This document shows positions 1 through 7,941 of a stretch of DNA of 39,086 bases, in pieces (position 1 is the stretch's first letter; each line of letters opens with the position of its first letter). The DNA is taken from assembly GCA_045604965.1 (NCBI GenBank), contig JAZUPB010000030.1, positions 1 to 39,086 of the forward strand, written 5' to 3'. The translations under genes were made by a program, and so were the position numbers. Below the pieces are notes generated by a model that did no database searches, was not told where the DNA came from, and was given only the letters and a program-made list of their open reading frames with translations. This DNA is from JAISGQ01 sp045604965. Lineage in GTDB: Bacteria > Bacillota > Clostridia > Oscillospirales > Acutalibacteraceae.

Positions 1-41
1 AAACGCATTTCCATTTTCTCAATTTTGAACCGTTAACATCT

Positions 42-1340
42 TTATCTTTTAATGTCCCAATTCCCATCTATTTCTAAAAAGGCTCTTGCTATCTCTTTAG
101 CAAATATCAATCCGTTATCGCTATTTGTGAGAATAATTACATATTTATTTTGCGAAGGATACAGCACAATTAAACTTTGAAAACCGGGATTGGTGCCGGA
201 ATGCCAATAAGCTTCTCCTTTACTTTCAGATTCAATGGCAATACCCAGCCCCCAACTATTTACATCATCAATATTCACAGCAGCAGAAAACATTTCCTTT
301 ACGGCGCCATCACCACTATAATATTTATTTATCAGTTCACTGCAAAATGCAGCCATATCTTCATTTGAGGATTTCAGGGTATATGCACAATTTGCTTCTT
401 TTGCTACTATATCATTTGTAACCGGTACGGTAGCAGGAATTGCAAATCCTAAAACCAACATGAGCATTACTTCTATTGGTATAACAGCATAAAAGATTTT
501 TGTATGTTTTCGGGCAAGTACCAAAGATACTCCCATAAATACAGCACATACTCCAAAAGTAATCACTACTTTTGATACCAAAACAAGCAAAAAGGATATA
601 TTCACAACAACAGCTATAGCAAAGCACACAATCAGACTGATTTTAGATGAGAAAAATTGTTTTTTTGTTATCTTCCTCAAAACAAAAACAGCCAATAAAA
701 GGACAATAAAAACTATAATAAAAATAATGAATATATATATTACAACCGAAGATAAATTCATATAAGGTGTAACTGTTCTGGTATATTCAAAAGTGCTGTT
801 TTCCATACCCAAAGGTTCAAAAACATAATATTCTGCTGCCTGTTCCATCGTCATTCCACTGACATTTTCAATTACACTTTGCAGATAAATATATCCCACT
901 CCGGAATAACAAAATTCTTCACCAGGATCTGAATATATATTCTTGTCAATGCCCAGTTCATAAGAAGGAGAAAAGCCTGCTGTATGACATAATAACTGTT
1001 TTAAAGTTATGTCATTTAACCGTTCATCATTGGTAAGTAAATCCGAATCTAAAAATGGAGCGATTTTGTCATCAAGATTAATTTTTCCCTCATCAACTAA
1101 CTTTAAAGCAATATAAGCACTTATTACCTTACCATTGGAAGCAAGTTCAAATACAGAATTTTCATCTATTCCGTCACCATAATTATGAAACACGACTTTA
1201 CCGTTTTCATAGTAAGCAACTGAATATCCATTTATATCGTAACTACTTGCTATCAGCTCTGTTTCCTGCGCGACATGAACTGTAATTCCCATCAACAATC
1301 CGGATAAAATAAATACCAATACCCACACTATTTTTTTCAT
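42..1340 (-). CDS. Membrane-associated serine hydrolase of the beta-lactamase/PBP4* family
   Basis: 432 aa. The N-terminal 24 residues form a signal or anchor segment. The class C beta-lactamase-like fold follows, with the nucleophile motif S68-N-G-K71 (in ELASNGK). The second motif reads YSG (in FCYSGVGY) instead of the usual YxN, and a late HSG (in WHSGTNPGF) replaces KTG. About 120 residues of strongly hydrophobic sequence, roughly four membrane helices near residues 195-315, are inserted between the second and third motifs. Families with this layout hydrolyse or bind peptidoglycan-like or D-amino-acid peptides; the substrate here is unknown, and resistance should not be assumed. The ATG overlaps the TGA of the upstream TetR gene (ATGA) and follows an AGAGGT ribosome site, so the two are translationally coupled. 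The altered second motif leaves some doubt about catalysis. Confidence 0.82.
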   Translation of the reverse strand: MKKIVWVLVFILSGLLMGITVHVAQETELIASSYDINGYSVAYYENGKVVFHNYGDGIDENSVFELASNGKVISAYIALKLVDEGKINLDDKIAPFLDSDLLTNDERLNDITLKQLLCHTAGFSPSYELGIDKNIYSDPGEEFCYSGVGYIYLQSVIENVSGMTMEQAAEYYVFEPLGMENSTFEYTRTVTPYMNLSSVVIYIFIIFIIVFIVLLLAVFVLRKITKKQFFSSKISLIVCFAIAVVVNISFLLVLVSKVVITFGVCAVFMGVSLVLARKHTKIFYAVIPIEVMLMLVLGFAIPATVPVTNDIVAKEANCAYTLKSSNEDMAAFCSELINKYYSGDGAVKEMFSAAVNIDDVNSWGLGIAIESESKGEAYWHSGTNPGFQSLIVLYPSQNKYVIILTNSDNGLIFAKEIARAFLEIDGNWDIKR

Positions 1341-2026
1341 AAGCTACCTCTTTCATTAACTGATTTTTTCCCAAGCAAAGACATGGTGCTGATATATAGA
1401 CAATGGATTATGCTTTTCTCATTAAAAGCAACACTTGATTTCGGTATGTTTTCTCCCGTATAACATTTAGAAAGAGTCACATCACGTATAATTCCATCAA
1501 ATGAAGCTACAATAAAAGCCAAGATGTCTTCTATTGGCATAACAGGCATAAAATATCCATTCTCTGCTCCTGTTATAATAGTTTTTGATGCACATTGTAA
1601 TAAATAGCCAAAGGTTGATGTAGTGGTTACATTTTGGTTAATTCGTTTATTCCGCTCCGGATTATGAGCCCAAAATGCACTAAGTTCAAAAAGAACTTTA
1701 TTATAGCCTATCAGTATGTCGGAAAAATACTGTTCGGAAACCAGAAACAAATCGTGTAGAATGACTTCCGGAGAATTGCCGGATTTCATAATTTCATCTA
1801 TTTGCTCAACATGGTTTCCCTGCATATTTGCCTTATCAATGAGTGCCGCAAGCACTAAATCAATATTATTAAAATATTTATATACCCCTCCCTGACTCAT
1901 ACCGGTTTCTGATACAATATCTGTCATTGTAATATCATAGGCTGGTTTTTTCTTACATACTGCAAATGCGGCATCTAAAATCTGGTTTCTTTTGTTTTCC
2001 AAATATTCGTTTTTAACTTTTGGCAT
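1337..2026 (-). CDS. TetR/AcrR-family transcriptional regulator
   Basis: 229 aa from the ATG at 2026, chosen because a GAGGT ribosome site lies just upstream; the longer open frame to 2116 would begin inside the operator/promoter region. The N-terminal helix-turn-helix is clear: NQILDAAF, then DIVSETGMSQGGVYKYFNN near residues 18-55. The C-terminal ligand domain is poorly conserved, as usual. It is the first gene of a two-gene operon with the serine hydrolase and probably represses it. Two matching palindromes flanking the promoter (2053-2068 and 2110-2125) are the likely operators, giving autoregulation. The inducer cannot be told from sequence. Confidence 0.9.
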   Translation of the reverse strand: MPKVKNEYLENKRNQILDAAFAVCKKKPAYDITMTDIVSETGMSQGGVYKYFNNIDLVLAALIDKANMQGNHVEQIDEIMKSGNSPEVILHDLFLVSEQYFSDILIGYNKVLFELSAFWAHNPERNKRINQNVTTTSTFGYLLQCASKTIITGAENGYFMPVMPIEDILAFIVASFDGIIRDVTLSKCYTGENIPKSSVAFNEKSIIHCLYISTMSLLGKKSVNERGSL

Positions 2027-2048
2027 AGCATCAACCTCATGAACATAT

Positions 2049-2125
2049 AAAAACGACATCATTGTCGTTTTTATAATAACACATACTATTCTTGTTGTCA
2101 AGAAGAAATACGACAATATTATCGT
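2049..2125 (-). promoter_or_regulatory. Promoter of the TetR-hydrolase operon with two operator palindromes
   Basis: Reading the minus strand, a -35 TTGACA (2096-2101), 17-bp spacer and -10 TATTAT (2073-2078) form a near-consensus sigma-A promoter. Two related palindromes flank it: ACGACATCATTGTCGT (2053-2068), over the transcription start, and ACGACAATATTATCGT (2110-2125), upstream of -35. The first extends to 9-bp perfect arms (2049-2057 and 2064-2072). Their centres are 57 bp apart. Shared half-sites ACGACA and TCGT suggest that one protein, probably the TetR just downstream, binds both. Confidence 0.78.
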
Positions 2126-2188
2126 TTATTTTTATTCTTGCTATTAAATACCATCCTAATGATATCCTTTTCGCAAAAACAATCATAG

Positions 2189-2359
2189 CAGGCACTGCCT
2201 GTCCAGACGGTAGCTGTGTGTGGTTATCTTGAGCCTCTTTCAGCGGTGCTATTTTCGGCAATTTTACTTGATGAAAAAATTACAGTATTGCAGATTGTTG
2301 GTGCGGTGCTGATTATTGGCGGAGCAATGTGCAGAGAACTTGTTAAGAGAAGGTCATAA
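2189..2359 (+). pseudogene. 3' remnant of an EamA/DMT-family transporter
   Basis: An open frame with no start codon encodes 56 residues ending in TAA. It reads ALPVQTVAVCGYLEPLSAVL, then about 30 residues including LLDEKITVLQIVGAVLIIGG, before a basic tail. This matches the last two membrane helices of EamA (drug/metabolite transporter) proteins, with the typical LEP and GxxLIxGG motifs. A stop codon precedes it and no upstream part is recognisable, so only about a fifth of the gene survives. The rest was probably deleted when the neighbouring TetR operon or another element arrived. Confidence 0.75.
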
Positions 2360-2740
2360 AATCTTAAATCACCAAATCAAGCGGTTAAAACAAAAAATAT
2401 TTTGTGTAATCAGAAAAAAATGAAAGAATCCTATTGAAATTATGCAAAATGTGTGATATACTAACAGAGTTGAAAAATTCAAATTGAAAAGAAGTTTCCC
2501 GAAATCCTCGGCAACAATATGGCAACATAAAATCTGATAGTCCATAATCTATGGATAATTCAAGTAATACAAATACTATAAGCCAAATCTCCTATACAGA
2601 TTTGTTTAAGACAGGTTTGTCGGGAGCGAGTGGGAATAATACGGAAAACCCCGAAATCCCGCATAAACACTGGCTTTTTCAAATTGAAAATTTCTTCGTG
2701 ACAACGATTTGACAACAATTTCAGATTATTCATAAATAAA
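2360..2740. other. Non-coding scar region with duplicated short motifs
   Basis: No convincing gene is present. Three short sequences each occur twice in the same order: TTCAAATTGAAAA (2478-2490, 2678-2690), CCCGAAATCC (2498-2507, 2650-2659), and an 18-bp motif GGCAACAATATGGCAACA (2510-2527) against GACAACGATTTGACAACA (2700-2717), 14 of 18 identical. Each 18-mer is itself a direct repeat of GRCAACA. Such spaced repeats resemble integrase arm sites at the end of a mobile element. A 53-codon open frame (2551-2712) crosses the region but has no ribosome site. Confidence 0.4.
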
Positions 2741-2778
2741 GAGCTAACTGATTTTAATTAAGTCAGTTAGCTCTTTTT
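2741..2778. terminator. Rho-independent terminator
   Basis: Perfect 11-bp arms GAGCTAACTGA (2741-2751) and TCAGTTAGCTC (2763-2773) are followed on the plus strand by a T run to 2778. On the minus strand it would also end transcription of the DUF4357 remnant, whose stop lies at 2790. Confidence 0.8.
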
Positions 2779-2789
2779 ATATGCTATTT

Positions 2790-2949
2790 TTATTGAATTG
2801 ATTCTACTTCTATGTCATTTATAGATTTACGATCATCTGTTCTCCACTCTGTACGTCCATTTGCAGTTCTACCTATTACAACCACAGTTGCTAATGAGAA
2901 ACCAGTAAAAAATAATCTTTCACAAAACTCTCTGTTTATTATGCTTTGA
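2790..2949 (-). pseudogene. 3' remnant of a DUF4357-domain protein
   Basis: On the minus strand an open frame without a start codon encodes about 53 residues ending at 2790. It contains FFTGFSLATVVVIGRTANGR followed by TEWRTDDRKSINDIE. The pattern SxxxAAxVxxGRxANGxTEWK is typical of the C-terminal DUF4357 domain, often found on nuclease or restriction-related proteins. Upstream the frame runs directly into the 3' end of the anti-sigma-like gene, so the rest has been lost. It is followed by its own terminator. The family call is from memory of the motif. Confidence 0.55.
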
Positions 2950-4140
2950 TTATTCAAAGGTTAGCTCGATAGTATCTTCGGTGTGGTAGGTGGCGTTGAA
3001 CGCATCGTCGTAGGTCACCAGAGTCATTTGAAGAACGTCCGGCTGTACATAAAGCTGAATTGCCTCATATTCATACAGATTCATATAACGACCGTCTTCA
3101 AGCTGAACGGGATCATTGATAGCACCACCGGCATTTCCGGTAAAGGATTCCATACCGGGTACATCAAACTGCATTCCCCACAAAGGACCAAAGCCCTTAC
3201 CTCCGTCCTTAGGAGCTTCGTTAGTAATGTACTCAACATCTACATAAACCGCAGTGGCAGTGCAATAGGCCTTTCGGATTTTCATCTCGTAGTTATCAAA
3301 AACAAACTCGGTGGGACCGTTGTAAAAACGCACTGTCTCGTCCAACTTGTTCTGGTCAAGAGTGAAATTGAGTGAGAAACTTTCAACCAGTTCAAATTCT
3401 CCTGATGCCAGCAGCTCCTCGGCATAGCCACGACCGTTGCTTGGAGTACCGCAGACTATGTCTGTGGAGTTAACAGGAATGAACCCCTCAGAGCGCAGCC
3501 GCGCAGCTTCTGTCTGCAGATTCTCGATCGAGCTATCATCTGCAACAACAGCAAATGGTGCCACTCCACGAAGCACAACGAAATCCATACGGCATTCGCT
3601 GCTGTCGTTTTCGGGCAGTTCGCCAAGCAACATACATTGGGTGCTATCCGCTTCGAGAATAAAGTCGGAATAGTTGCTGGTGGTGCGGTGGTGTGTTCCC
3701 TCCTCCCCGAAATACACACCCTTGCATATAACATAGAGATCTTCACGGTCGTTGATATTTTCGATAGTCCAGTCAAGCGCAAAGGTTTTGCCGATATCGT
3801 CATACAGGGCTTCGTTTACAGTGAAGCGAACATTCTCACCGTCGTACTGTGCGTATACGCTCTGAAGTCCGTCTGTAATGTTTTCATTAATTGTATCGCC
3901 GTTTGAAAACAGATTGAAAACGCCCGAACCAACGGCAGCTGCCACTGCGGTGGCCGACACCGCGAGGCATACAATTACAGTTATAACCACGATATACGCT
4001 TTGCTAAATTTTCTTTTCATAGTAGCTCTTCCTTTCTCGCTGTTCATAATTCGCTGAGCCAGCCAAGGATCTTCGTGCAGACCGGATAAACGACGGTCAA
4101 CAGCATTGATGAAGAGCTGTTTCTGTTGTCTTTCATTCAT
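2950..4140 (-). CDS. Anti-sigma-factor-like membrane protein (DUF4179-like)
   Basis: 396 aa from the ATG at 4140; a longer frame begins at a TTG (4158) but the ATG has GGAG at the right distance. Residues 1-45 are cytoplasmic and basic, with no HxxxCxxC zinc motif. One membrane helix spans about residues 49-71 (IVVITVIVCLAVSATAVAAA). About 320 extracellular residues follow, rich in beta-strand patterns such as QSVYAQYDGENVRFTVNEAL. This is the usual topology of anti-sigma factors paired with ECF sigma factors in clostridia. The start overlaps the end of the sigma gene by 8 bases, so the products are probably made in fixed ratio and bind each other. The signal it senses is unknown. Confidence 0.72.
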   Translation of the reverse strand: MNERQQKQLFINAVDRRLSGLHEDPWLAQRIMNSEKGRATMKRKFSKAYIVVITVIVCLAVSATAVAAAVGSGVFNLFSNGDTINENITDGLQSVYAQYDGENVRFTVNEALYDDIGKTFALDWTIENINDREDLYVICKGVYFGEEGTHHRTTSNYSDFILEADSTQCMLLGELPENDSSECRMDFVVLRGVAPFAVVADDSSIENLQTEAARLRSEGFIPVNSTDIVCGTPSNGRGYAEELLASGEFELVESFSLNFTLDQNKLDETVRFYNGPTEFVFDNYEMKIRKAYCTATAVYVDVEYITNEAPKDGGKGFGPLWGMQFDVPGMESFTGNAGGAINDPVQLEDGRYMNLYEYEAIQLYVQPDVLQMTLVTYDDAFNATYHTEDTIELTFE

Positions 4141-4657
4141 AGAATTTACTCCTTTCAATGTTTTTGCGAAGTTTTTCTCTGGCTCTATTCAGCCGTCCGG
4201 AAACAGACGACTGGGAAATTCCAAGCGAATCTGAGATTTCAATGGTACTCATATCCTGATAATAGTAAAGAAGTATGACCTCACGCAGCTTGCGGGGAAG
4301 ATTCATTACGGCAATGGTAAGAGCCTCGTCGTGTTCCTCAAGTTCTTCAGAAGGCTCAGGCAACATATCTGGTGTAATCTCACGCGAAACCAAGCGTGAC
4401 CAGCCTGAGCGGTTGATATCGCAGCATGTGTTCATTGCTATTTTCATTATCCAGGTTTTCTCGCTGCTCTGCCTCTGAAAAGAATCAAGACTTCGGTAAA
4501 CCTTAAGGAATGTCTCCTGCACAGCATCCTCAGCCAAGGATTTGTCGCTGAGGTGGAGATAGCACATTCGAAGGAGCGGCAATTGATATTGACTGACTAT
4601 TCGTTCAAATATCAAACTACGCTCCCCTTCATAGTCAGGGCCCTTGACTTTGCTCAT
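4133..4657 (-). CDS. ECF-type RNA polymerase sigma factor (sigma-70 family)
   Basis: 174 aa, the normal ECF length. Region 2 is visible near residues 20-85 (YLHLSDKSLAEDAVQETFLK, a hallmark of region 2.2/2.3). Region 4 is near residues 115-168, with LPRKLREVILLYYYQDMSTI and a helix-turn-helix at SDSLGISQSSVSGRLNRARE. The ATG at 4657 follows GGAGGTG at 7 bases. It is the first gene of a two-gene unit with the overlapping membrane anti-sigma-like gene. By family precedent it is held inactive at the membrane and, once released, directs RNA polymerase to a small regulon, often including its own promoter. No clear ECF promoter was found upstream. Confidence 0.92.
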   Translation of the reverse strand: MSKVKGPDYEGERSLIFERIVSQYQLPLLRMCYLHLSDKSLAEDAVQETFLKVYRSLDSFQRQSSEKTWIMKIAMNTCCDINRSGWSRLVSREITPDMLPEPSEELEEHDEALTIAVMNLPRKLREVILLYYYQDMSTIEISDSLGISQSSVSGRLNRAREKLRKNIERSKFYE

Positions 4658-5083
4658 GTGCTTTACACCTCCTTACACTCATATAGACGAGCAAACGCAG
4701 TAAAATATCGTATATTCAATAAAATTATATTATTTTTCCAGCAAATGCAACCGTCTTTATTTATCGTGGATTTTATAAGTGCTACATTCAAAAAAGAAGC
4801 AACTGATATATCAATTAGTTTAAAAGCAAAATACTCTCATTGGAATATTTGCTACAGATTATATATAGTAACACCCTACCCCCACTATTATCCACAGTGC
4901 TAATAATCAGATTTGTTACAGAAAGCAGAGGCAAAACCATCTAAATAAAGCTGTTTAACTTTTGTAAAGTGGGAACAAGCACTAAAACAGCAAGAATCGC
5001 ATAACAGAGCCGTTTTCTCGGTTTTGAAAGCGATACTGTTTTGATACGTTTTTATAATTCCCTCGATTTTTCTAACAAGAAGT
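4658..5083. other. Intergenic region, no gene seen
   Basis: About 430 AT-rich bases between the sigma gene's start and the proS terminator. Open frames here lack ribosome sites and recognisable sequence. One perfect DnaA-box-like 9-mer, TTATCCACA, is at 4888-4896, but it is single, so no origin is claimed. The promoter of the sigma/anti-sigma operon must lie here but does not match consensus. Confidence 0.5.
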
Positions 5084-5126
5084 AATCCCTCCTGTGTTGA
5101 ATTTCTTGATTCACACAGGAGGGATT
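5084..5126 (-). terminator. Hairpin terminator downstream of proS
   Basis: Perfect 14-bp arms AATCCCTCCTGTGT (5084-5097) and ACACAGGAGGGATT (5113-5126) lie 15 bases past the proS stop. The T-rich tract after the hairpin on the minus strand is weak (ACTTCTT), so termination efficiency is uncertain. Confidence 0.65.
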
Positions 5127-5140
5127 TTGCTAATATATAC

Positions 5141-6850
5141 TTATTTAGCTTTTGACAGTATTTCAAGAAGTTCATCTGCCGCTGAATCTATAGAGGCATT
5201 TGTTGAAAAGCTCTTATCTCTCGAAACGATTTCAACTATATTCTGCTTCATATTTCGGGGGCTGACAATAATTCTGAACGGAACGCCGAGCAGGTCGGCA
5301 TCTGAGAACATTACACCTGCGCTGACATTGCGGTCATCATAGATGACCTCCACACCTTTATTTTGCAGTTCCTCATACAATTTGTCTGCGTAGGCCTTAA
5401 TCTCTGCATTATCAGAGCGCACTGCACAAAGATGAACCTGCCACGGTGCTACCGACAACGGCCATATGGGACCGTAGTCATCGTGATGTGCTTCACAAAT
5501 TGAGGCGGCTAGTCTGCCAACTCCAATACCGTAACATCCCATAATCGGATGCTGTGATTCACCGTTGCTGTCGATATAGGTCATATTCATAGATTTTGTG
5601 TACTTGGTTCCAAGCTGGAAGATATTACCTACCTCAATACCGCGTGACACTGTAATGGCAGGCTTACCGCAGTGAGGACAAATGCCGCCTTCCTGTATTT
5701 TTGCAAAATCATAGTATTCTGCACCTTCTACGTCGCGGTTCATATCAAGACCTGTATAGTGATACTCACATACATTTGCACCGCAAGACAGGTTATTCAT
5801 TCCCTCAAGAGAACGGTCATACAGAACAGTGAAATCGCCGTTCAGGTTAACCGGTCCGATATAACCGGCATTAAGCCCGCACTCTTCCGTAATTACTGCC
5901 GGATGGATATCACAGCCCAGATAATTTGTGAGCTTGGTTTCGTTAACTTCCAGATCGCCGCGGATAAATAACACGACATAGCTGTCGTCACTGTTGCGCT
6001 GATAAACAACTGCCTTGCAGGAAGTTGTTTCCTCACAATGCAGGAATTCGCATACTTCCTCAATGGTATGTATATTAGGAGTGTGCACTAAGGTCAATTC
6101 ATCGGAAACATCGTTTCTTTCATTGTGAATGATGCTTTCCGCCGCCTCCATATTGGCACGGAAATCACACTCGGTACAAATAGCTATAGAATCCTCGCCG
6201 ATAGAGGTAAGCAGCATAAATTCGTGAGAAATACTGCCGCCCATCATACCTGAATCGGAAGCTACCGAAATAACCTCCGGCAAGCCAGCCCTTGCATATA
6301 TACGCTCATATGCCTTATGACATTTGTCGTAATATGCTTCCAGATCTTCCTGGCTTGTATGGAAAGAATAAGCATCCTTCATTGTAAACTCACGCACACG
6401 GATAAGTCCTGCTCTGGGTCTTGCTTCATCACGAAACTTAGTCTGTATCTGATACACCATAAAGGGGTATTTCGTGTAACTCTGTCCGTAATCGCGCACA
6501 AGATGGACAGCAGCCTCTTCGTGAGTCATACCGAGCACAAGTGGACCGCCGCTGCGATCGTTGAATCGTGCCATTTCCTTGCCTATACTTTCATATCTTC
6601 CGGATTCCTGCCAAAGTGATGCAGGCATAACAACGGGAAACTGCACTTCCTGACCGTCAATTGCATCCATTTCCTCACGGATAATCTGCTCTATTTTTCT
6701 GGTCACTCTTTTCAGCGGCATATAAGACGAAAAAATACCGTTTGCCACACTTTTCATATAACCGCCGCGCACCATCAGCGCATGACTGTCAACAACACAA
6801 TCAGACGGTCTTTCACGAAAACGATCTCCAACAAGTTTTTCCAATTTCAT
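5141..6850 (-). CDS. proS: Prolyl-tRNA synthetase
   Basis: 569 aa, the size of bacterial-type ProRS with the inserted editing domain. Charges tRNA-Pro with proline in the cytoplasm. Class II motif 2 is visible as FRDEARPRAGLIRVREFTMK near residues 137-160. Motif 3 is GCYGIGVGRLAAS near 440. An anticodon-binding domain ends the protein (VHLCAVRSDNAEIKAYADKL onward). Residues roughly 220-390 form the cis-editing insert. The start at 6850 is preferred over an in-frame ATG at 6865, because GGAGG lies between the two. Expression is controlled by a proline T-box leader directly upstream. It stands alone rather than in an operon. Confidence 0.97.
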   Translation of the reverse strand: MKLEKLVGDRFRERPSDCVVDSHALMVRGGYMKSVANGIFSSYMPLKRVTRKIEQIIREEMDAIDGQEVQFPVVMPASLWQESGRYESIGKEMARFNDRSGGPLVLGMTHEEAAVHLVRDYGQSYTKYPFMVYQIQTKFRDEARPRAGLIRVREFTMKDAYSFHTSQEDLEAYYDKCHKAYERIYARAGLPEVISVASDSGMMGGSISHEFMLLTSIGEDSIAICTECDFRANMEAAESIIHNERNDVSDELTLVHTPNIHTIEEVCEFLHCEETTSCKAVVYQRNSDDSYVVLFIRGDLEVNETKLTNYLGCDIHPAVITEECGLNAGYIGPVNLNGDFTVLYDRSLEGMNNLSCGANVCEYHYTGLDMNRDVEGAEYYDFAKIQEGGICPHCGKPAITVSRGIEVGNIFQLGTKYTKSMNMTYIDSNGESQHPIMGCYGIGVGRLAASICEAHHDDYGPIWPLSVAPWQVHLCAVRSDNAEIKAYADKLYEELQNKGVEVIYDDRNVSAGVMFSDADLLGVPFRIIVSPRNMKQNIVEIVSRDKSFSTNASIDSAADELLEILSKAK

Positions 6851-6885
6851 AAAGGATACCTCCATTTTGTTTTGAACACAAAAAA

Positions 6886-7157
6886 GCCCTAAGCCGATGT
6901 AAAAACCAGCTTAGGGCGAACTAATAACAAGTCCGTGGTACCACCTAAATTCGGATAATATCCGCGCTCTCAGGCACAGGAGAAAATCTCTGATGCCATA
7001 TCTCTGTAACGGGAGATCCCGGTGACGCTTACTGCTATTTCGGCTCACAGCTCAAAGATGGGTTGGGCATCTTTTAATTAAAGGCTCGCACCTGCCGCCT
7101 TCTCTCTGAAAATCCAAGATGCTTACTATTTCTTATCATAGCTTTCGTGTTCAATTT
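6886..7157 (-). promoter_or_regulatory. T-box leader (proline-responsive) with terminator/antiterminator
   Basis: The conserved T-box core reads, on the minus strand, GGTGGTACCACG (around 6935-6944). The downstream terminator has arms GCCCTAAGC (6909-6917) and GCTTAGGGC (6886-6894) followed by TTTTTT. The tRNA-like specifier loop is tentatively in GAGCCGAAA (CCG at 7041-7043), CCG being a proline codon, in keeping with proS. When uncharged tRNA-Pro is abundant, its acceptor end should pair with the T-box bulge and favour read-through into proS. Confidence 0.92.
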
Positions 7158-7163
7158 TTATAG

Positions 7164-7192
7164 ACTATACCACAAATCAGCGAAAGCGTCAA
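7164..7192 (-). promoter_or_regulatory. Promoter of the proS T-box transcript
   Basis: On the minus strand: -35 TTGACG (7187-7192), 17-bp spacer, -10 TATAGT (7164-7169). Transcription should start near 7157, giving a leader of about 300 nt. Confidence 0.8.
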
Positions 7193-7245
7193 GGTGTTAT
7201 TGGTAAAACAACGAAACTCGTAAACGGACCTTTGGGGTCATAGAT

Positions 7246-7941
7246 TTATTTCCAAGGACGCTTGCCGGCAAGCCAGCCTTTTTCCTTCCAGTATTCTTTT
7301 TCTGTTTCAGAAGAACCCATTCCGCCCTTCTGCATCATTCTCATTATCCCGAATATGAAACGTGTTTTAATTCCTACTTTGGGCTTCTTTAAGCCAGATA
7401 GTTTTCCTGCAATTTTCGAAATGTCTTTTTCTATTTTTGTCTTTTTCTTTTGCTTTACCATATCCCAATTCATAGCCTGTATTGCTATTCCGTAAGTTTC
7501 AATTTGCGGAACGCCCATATAAAACAGGGCGTTTTTCACATCTTCTATCGCCGTTTTTGTTCCTTGTCCTGCGGCTGTGGAAACTACAACTGCTTTCTTT
7601 GTGAACATACAGGACCTCGGGCGGTGGACCATCCAATATGTAAAAGTCAGGTCAATAAATGATTTCATAGGAGCAGATGCCCTCATACAATACGTAGGAG
7701 TTGTAAATATCAGCAGATCAGCAGCTTCCACAGCGCTCATAATTACCCTTTTTTCGTCATAGAAGGGGCAGTTTTCGTCGCCATCGATACACTTATAGCA
7801 GCCAAGGCAGAAGTGATTCATATCCTTTGGCAGAAAAAATTCGGTAATTTCCTTATCGGCGCTGATTTTATCGGCTACCATACGACCTATATGATATGAA
7901 CTTCCTTTGTGATTTTGTCCGTGAATAAGTACAATTTTCAT
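7246..7941 (-). CDS. Flavodoxin-like NAD(P)H-dependent oxidoreductase
   Basis: 231 aa with a flavodoxin-type Rossmann fold. It starts MKIVLIHGQNHKGSSYHIGR, a glycine/serine-rich FMN phosphate loop, and has CLGCYKC at about residue 46, then FTTPTYCM near 83. The C-CxxC region is common in NADPH-dependent FMN reductases of anaerobes, where cysteines may support iron-sulfur or redox roles. The last ~70 residues are basic (TKIEKDISKIAGKLSGLKKP onward) and atypical. Its ATG overlaps the TGA of the TetR gene, so the pair is one translationally coupled operon under that repressor. The electron acceptor is unknown. Confidence 0.85.
   Translation of the reverse strand: MKIVLIHGQNHKGSSYHIGRMVADKISADKEITEFFLPKDMNHFCLGCYKCIDGDENCPFYDEKRVIMSAVEAADLLIFTTPTYCMRASAPMKSFIDLTFTYWMVHRPRSCMFTKKAVVVSTAAGQGTKTAIEDVKNALFYMGVPQIETYGIAIQAMNWDMVKQKKKTKIEKDISKIAGKLSGLKKPKVGIKTRFIFGIMRMMQKGGMGSSETEKEYWKEKGWLAGKRPWK

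Noticed and set aside
42..1340. Antibiotic-resistance beta-lactamase
   Set aside because: The second and third active-site motifs differ from true beta-lactamases and the protein carries several membrane helices, so a resistance label is not supported.
2551..2712. 53-codon plus-strand open frame beginning with ATG (MDNSSNTNTISQ)
   Set aside because: No ribosome site, no recognisable family, and it spans the duplicated scar motifs, so it is more likely chance reading of non-coding sequence.
4888..4896. DnaA box TTATCCACA
   Set aside because: A single copy without neighbouring boxes or an origin gene; expected by chance at this scale.
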